From an uncultured Ruminococcus sp. (GTDB lineage: Bacteria; Bacillota; Clostridia; Oscillospirales; Ruminococcaceae): 64,000 nt of DNA. The translations under genes were made by a program, and so were the position numbers. Shown piece by piece: positions 60,156 to 64,000 of the stretch; within the stretch, counting starts at the first letter, position 1, and the number at the start of each line of letters is the position of its first letter. The stretch is taken from NCBI RefSeq assembly GCF_946415235.1, contig NZ_CAMKRR010000008.1, forward strand, positions 1 to 64,000, written 5' to 3'. Below the pieces are notes generated by a model. It was given only the letters and a program-made list of their open reading frames with translations. It did no database searches and had not been told where the DNA came from.

Positions 60156-62504
60156 ATGATAATGTGCAGTAAATGCAAAAAAAGACCTGCGGTGGTGTTC
60201 ATCACCTCTGTTCAGGGCAGCGAAAAGAAAAATGAGGGACTCTGCCTTTCATGTGCGAGGGCGCAGAATATCCCGCAGATAAAGGAATATATGGATAAGC
60301 TCGGCATCACCGACGAGGAGCTCGACCAGCTCTCGGATCAGATGCTCGGAATGCTCGACGGAGACAGCTTTGAAATGGGCGGCTCGGGCGTGCTTCCCGA
60401 TTTTATCACAAATATGTTCGGCGGCAGTGACTCAGAAAACGACGGCGGCGAGAAGGGCGGATTTGATCCGAGAAGCCTTTTCGGCGGCAAGAAATCAGAA
60501 GATGACAGTTTTTCGGACAACAAGGACAGAAAGAGCAGTCCCTTCGGACGCAGCAAGGATAAAAAGCAGAAAGAGCCCAAGTTCCTCGGAAGCTACTGCA
60601 CCAACCTTTCACAGAAGGCTGCCGACGGAAAGCTCGACCGTATCATCGGAAGAGATATGGAGATAGACCGGGTTATACAGATACTTTCAAGACGTACAAA
60701 GAACAATCCCTGCCTTATCGGTGAACCGGGCGTAGGCAAGACGGCTATCGCAGAGGGAATAGCTCTGCGTATAAACGAGGGAAATGTTCCCTTCAACCTT
60801 GCAGATAAGAAGCTCTATCTTCTCGACCTTACAGCTCTCGTTGCGGGTACTCAGTTCCGCGGACAGTTCGAGAGCCGTGTAAAAGGACTTGTTGACGAGG
60901 TAAAGCGCGAGGGCAATATCATACTCTTCATCGACGAGGTGCATAACCTTGTGGGCGCAGGAGACTCCGAGGGCTCAATGAACGCTGCAAATATCCTTAA
61001 GCCCGCCCTTTCGAGAGGCGAGGTACAGGTAATAGGCGCGACTACCTTCGGCGAGTACAGAAAGTACATCGAAAAGGACTCTGCCCTTGAAAGACGTTTC
61101 CAGCCCGTTACCGTAAACGAGCCCACTATCGAGGATACAGTCAGTGTCCTTGTGGGTATAAAGCAGTACTACGAGGATTTCCACAGGGTACACATATCCG
61201 ATTACCTTGTAAGAGTCTGCGCTGTGCTCTCCGAGAGATACATCACAGACCGTTTCCTGCCCGATAAAGCCATAGATCTCCTTGATGAGAGCTGTGCATA
61301 CGCTTCCATACGTTCACCCGAGATAGGTGATTACGAGAAGCTTAAAAAGGAAATAAAGGTAATGGAGGAGATGGAAGCCTCCATCTCCGAACAGGAAGAA
61401 ATAGACTACAAGGCTCTTGCAGAGGTCAAGGGCAAGCTCATACACCTTCGCGAGGACGAGGAGGAGCTGAAGAAAAAGGCAGAGAATGTCAATGTTGAGG
61501 AGTCCGACATTACCAAGGTCGTAGAGCGCTGGACAGGTATCCCCGCAAGCAAGATAGCGGAGAACGAATTCCTCAAGATCGCAAGGCTGGACGAAGCCCT
61601 GAAAAAGAGGGTAGTGGGTCAGGAGGAGGCTGTAAGCGTCCTTACAAAGGCTATAAAGCGCACAAGAGTACAGCTCAGCAAGCGCCGCAGACCTGCTTCA
61701 TTCATATTCGTAGGACCTACGGGTGTCGGCAAGACGGAGCTCGTAAAGGTACTTGCGGAGGAGCTCTTTGATTCTCCCGATCCGCTTATCAGACTTGATA
61801 TGACGGAGTATATGGAAAAGCACTCGGTAGCGCGAATGATAGGTTCGCCTCCCGGCTATGTCGGCTATGACGAGGCGGGACAGCTTACGGAAAAGGTACG
61901 CCGCAAGCCTTATTCGGTAATACTTTTCGACGAGATCGAAAAGGCTCACCCTGACGTAATGAATATACTCATGCAGATACTTGACGAGGGCAAGGTGGAC
62001 GACGCTCACGGAAGAACGGTAAACTTTGCGAACACTATCATATGCATGACCTCCAACGCAGGCTCGACTGACAAGAGCATAGGTGTTGGCTTCAACCGTA
62101 CAGAGAACGAGATAACACGCGAAAAGGCAATGAAGGGTCTGAGGGATTTCCTCCGTCCCGAGTTCATCAGCCGTATCGACGAGATAGTTGTATTCAGAGA
62201 CCTCAACAAGGAGAACTATGCCGATATCGCAGCTCTTACTCTCGACGAGATGAAAGAGCCTCTTGCGGAAAAGAACATATCCCTTGAGTATACAAGGGAA
62301 GCTCTTGAGCTTATTGCGGAAAAGGCTTTCGGCAAGTCCTACGGCGCAAGAGATATCCGCCGCGTTATCCGTCAGGAGATAGAAGACAGCATCGCCGATA
62401 TCATTATTGAAAAGGCATCGAGCATAAATAAAATAGTTATATCTGTCAGGGACGGCGCTTTTGCCGTTGAGGGCAGAAAGGAGAATACAGAAAATGAAGC
62501 TTAA
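60156..62504 (+). CDS. clpE: ClpE-type AAA+ unfoldase
   Basis: It has 782 residues. The N-terminus is a zinc finger (MCSKCKK with Cys4 and Cys7, then LCLSC with Cys30 and Cys33) and a Gly/Ser/Asp-rich linker in place of the double Clp-N repeat, as in ClpE rather than ClpC. The first AAA module has GEPGVGKTA and FIDEVHNL. A mid-domain coiled coil ([19 protein letters not shown]) and [11 protein letters not shown] follow. The second module has [10 protein letters not shown] and [12 protein letters not shown]. The IGVGF loop fits ClpP docking. AGGAGG precedes the ATG by nine bases. No CtsR gene or CIRCE is nearby. Confidence 0.9.
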   Translation: MIMCSKCKKRPAVVFITSVQGSEKKNEGLCLSCARAQNIPQIKEYMDKLGITDEELDQLSDQMLGMLDGDSFEMGGSGVLPDFITNMFGGSDSENDGGEKGGFDPRSLFGGKKSEDDSFSDNKDRKSSPFGRSKDKKQKEPKFLGSYCTNLSQKAADGKLDRIIGRDMEIDRVIQILSRRTKNNPCLIGEPGVGKTAIAEGIALRINEGNVPFNLADKKLYLLDLTALVAGTQFRGQFESRVKGLVDEVKREGNIILFIDEVHNLVGAGDSEGSMNAANILKPALSRGEVQVIGATTFGEYRKYIEKDSALERRFQPVTVNEPTIEDTVSVLVGIKQYYEDFHRVHISDYLVRVCAVLSERYITDRFLPDKAIDLLDESCAYASIRSPEIGDYEKLKKEIKVMEEMEASISEQEEIDYKALAEVKGKLIHLREDEEELKKKAENVNVEESDITKVVERWTGIPASKIAENEFLKIARLDEALKKRVVGQEEAVSVLTKAIKRTRVQLSKRRRPASFIFVGPTGVGKTELVKVLAEELFDSPDPLIRLDMTEYMEKHSVARMIGSPPGYVGYDEAGQLTEKVRRKPYSVILFDEIEKAHPDVMNILMQILDEGKVDDAHGRTVNFANTIICMTSNAGSTDKSIGVGFNRTENEITREKAMKGLRDFLRPEFISRIDEIVVFRDLNKENYADIAALTLDEMKEPLAEKNISLEYTREALELIAEKAFGKSYGARDIRRVIRQEIEDSIADIIIEKASSINKIVISVRDGAFAVEGRKENTENEA

Positions 62505-63219
62505 GTTTTCAGCAGTACTGCTTGCAGCGGTCATTGCATCATCTATGACAGGATGTCTTTCCGATAATTCATCTTCCAAAACAGAGAAAGAAAAGACCAC
62601 TGCGGCTACAGCTGCCGGCGAAAATACAGCAAATGACGAAAACAGCGGCAACAACACAGCCACGGTCAGCGGCGAAATTACAGAGAGCATGGAGCTCATG
62701 AGGCTCAAGTTCGCAGATGTTCCCGAGATAGAAAGCGGCCCTGTGATAAAAATAGCTGACGTTACCGCAAGACCGGGAGAAATAGCTGCCGTTACGGTAT
62801 CGGTATCGGGAACCGAGGACAAGTGGAACAACTGCGGTATCCATATAACCTTCCCAGACGTTCTCGTTTGTCAGCTCGAAGACGAGGAGACAAGGGATGC
62901 AAAGTACGAGCCGGGTGCGGCAATAAAGAAGAATTCGGGCTTTGTTGCTATGGAATGGCAGGATAACCTTGACGAGGAGCTAATAAGAAATCATAACCGT
63001 TCACTGTTCTTTACGGCCTTATTCTGGGATACAACAGGTACTGACGGCGATATAGCCACATTTTACTTCAAGATCCCCGACGATGCAAAGCCGGGAACAG
63101 TATACGACCTCGGCTACTTCTTCATGGATACGGATATGTTCAGGAATGCTGACGATGATCTCTCCTATGAGAAGTACACGTTCGAGCATTTACAGGGCGG
63201 AAGCATTACAGTAAGATGA
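62494..63219 (+). CDS. Lipoprotein with a single cohesin-like domain
   Basis: It has 241 residues from ATG 62494, with GAAAGGAG upstream, overlapping the clpE stop by 11 bases. The lipoprotein signal ends at Cys21 (AVIASSMTGC), and a Ser/Thr/Asn-rich linker spans about residues 22-75. The rest resembles ruminococcal cohesins: VIKIADVTARPGEIAAVTVSVSG, then WNNCGIHITFPD, later GDIATFYFKIPDDAKPGTVYDLGYFFMDTDMF and the closing HLQGGSITVR. Cohesins bind dockerins of cellulosomal enzymes. A lipid-anchored single cohesin would hold a dockerin protein at the membrane. The call rests on pattern recognition, not a search. Confidence 0.62.
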   Translation: MKLKFSAVLLAAVIASSMTGCLSDNSSSKTEKEKTTAATAAGENTANDENSGNNTATVSGEITESMELMRLKFADVPEIESGPVIKIADVTARPGEIAAVTVSVSGTEDKWNNCGIHITFPDVLVCQLEDEETRDAKYEPGAAIKKNSGFVAMEWQDNLDEELIRNHNRSLFFTALFWDTTGTDGDIATFYFKIPDDAKPGTVYDLGYFFMDTDMFRNADDDLSYEKYTFEHLQGGSITVR

Positions 63220-63225
63220 TCATAC

Positions 63226-63260
63226 GGAGCTGCGGCGCATGAGTGCGGCAGCTCCATTTT
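63226..63260 (+). terminator. Terminator after the cohesin-like lipoprotein gene
   Basis: GGAGCTGC and GCAGCTCC form an 8-bp stem with a 14-base loop, followed by ATTTT. It lies seven bases after the stop codon. Confidence 0.7.
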
Positions 63261-63281
63261 ACGCATGAAAGGACGATAACA

Positions 63282-64000
63282 ATGAATAAAAAGGAAACAG
63301 CTGAAATAAAAAAGAACTTCTCCGATAAGAGCGGCTTTTTCATTATGGAGAGAGTACTCACAGCCTTTATCGACGCGGAAAAGAACCTGCGCTACCACAA
63401 TGTGAGCTCATGCCTTACCATGCCTGCCGAGGAGCATGACGTATACGACGAGACACTGAAAAAGGTTCTCAATACCAATGTGGGCAAGGCTTTTGTGGAG
63501 TATGAGTTCCCAAATGAAGCCTACGATGAGGGACAGCCGCAGAATATACTCTATACTCTCCTAACCTCAGAGCTTAAGGACGATATCGCCTGCGAGGAGT
63601 TCCTCAACCATATCGCAAACAATATAGCATATACAGGTCCTTTTGCGGTGATAACCTCTTACTGTACATACACTATCCGCAAAAAGGACAAGAACGACGA
63701 GTTTGCAGAGGGAGAGGACGAGATATACCGCTATCTCCTTACGGCCATATGCCCTGTGAACACCAGCAAGGACGGATTTATCTTTGACAGCGTTGGCAAC
63801 GAGATAACAAAGAAGGTAAATACCGAGCTCATCATAAGCAAGGCTCCCTCAGACGGCTTCCTTTACCCTGTTTTCAGCAACAGGAGCTCCGATATAAACC
63901 ATGTTATGTACTACACGAAGAATGTGAAATCTCCAAATGTTTCGGTAGTTGAGAATGTGCTGGGCTGCAGTTTCGTTATGTCGGCAGAGAGCGAAAAGAA
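63282..64000 (+). CDS. DUF4317-like protein (3' end outside window)
   Basis: The reading frame opens at ATG 63282 with AAAGGA upstream and stays open to the window edge (about 239 codons). It begins MNKKETAEIKKNFSDKSGFFIMERVLTAFIDAEKN and includes CEEFLNHIANNIAYTGPFAVITSYCTYTI and YRYLLTAICPVNTSKDGF, which match the clostridial DUF4317 family. No signal peptide or membrane helix is seen in this part. The function is unknown. It is absent from the ORF track, presumably because the frame has no stop inside the window. Confidence 0.8.
   Translation, partial: MNKKETAEIKKNFSDKSGFFIMERVLTAFIDAEKNLRYHNVSSCLTMPAEEHDVYDETLKKVLNTNVGKAFVEYEFPNEAYDEGQPQNILYTLLTSELKDDIACEEFLNHIANNIAYTGPFAVITSYCTYTIRKKDKNDEFAEGEDEIYRYLLTAICPVNTSKDGFIFDSVGNEITKKVNTELIISKAPSDGFLYPVFSNRSSDINHVMYYTKNVKSPNVSVVENVLGCSFVMSAESEK

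Noticed and set aside
61698-62831. 377-aa minus-strand ORF opposite clpE and the lipoprotein gene
   Set aside because: It spans two real plus-strand genes and has no recognisable domain or ribosome site.

Overview
The window looks like a chromosomal segment of a Ruminococcus-type clostridium (Oscillospiraceae, Bacillota). This is inferred from Gram-positive Shine-Dalgarno sites, consensus sigma-A promoters, a CIRCE element, a T-box leader, DUF1385/DUF4317/DUF5711-type proteins, an ECF module, and a probable cohesin-bearing lipoprotein of the kind found in cellulosome-forming ruminococci. No species can be named from the sequence alone. I saw no rRNA, tRNA, CRISPR array, insertion sequence or phage gene.

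Layout. 1-1.6 kb (minus): start of an F-type ATP synthase operon, atpB-atpE-atpE-atpF, with two atpE copies encoding identical proteins. 1.6-9.2 kb (minus): a surface-polysaccharide operon with a WbaP-like initiating phosphosugar transferase, manC, gmd and an rmd-like reductase (a GDP-D-rhamnose route), two GT4 glycosyltransferases and two small unknown proteins. It is read from a perfect TTGACA-17-TATAAT promoter. 9.2-17.1 kb: a SpoIID-like protein (minus), then citrate synthase, a lipoprotein with Asp-rich repeats, a two-component system, a YqhQ-like protein and prmC. 17.2-22.1 kb: phosphoesterase, recA-recX-rimO-pgsA and a DtxR-like regulator. 22.2-24.1 kb (minus): htpG under a perfect CIRCE operator. 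24.2-26.4 kb: a cysteine T-box leader, an unknown 125-aa gene and cysS. 26.6-27.9 kb: a YycJ-like MBL hydrolase and rlmH.

28.0-41.3 kb (plus) is a second, ABC-transporter-dependent glycan locus: Wzm/Wzt-like exporter, a small coiled-coil protein, four GT4 enzymes, two large polytopic GT-C-like proteins, a DPM1/GtrB-like GT2 enzyme and a flippase-like membrane protein. 41.5-45.0 kb (minus): metH and pheA. 45.2-48.8 kb: ruvC-ruvA-sseB-ruvB and a putative C39-like papain-fold protein. 49.2-51.5 kb: a divergent phosphoglucosamine mutase and an RlmI-like methyltransferase. 51.6-57.9 kb: a gene remnant, then ecfA1-ecfA2-ecfT-yfhO-truA. 57.9-64.0 kb: a DUF5711-like protein, a CvpA-like protein, a ClpE-type unfoldase, the cohesin-like lipoprotein and a truncated DUF4317 gene.

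The intergenic spaces carry a family of about 13 short palindromes (TGTAGGGGCG...CGCCCG) whose stems differ from copy to copy but keep pairing, together with other short filler repeats. The signals most worth following are the cohesin lipoprotein, the Cys T-box in front of an unknown gene, the palindrome at the capsule promoter, the hairpin that separates a strong Shine-Dalgarno from its start codon before the cvpA-like gene, and the palindrome family.
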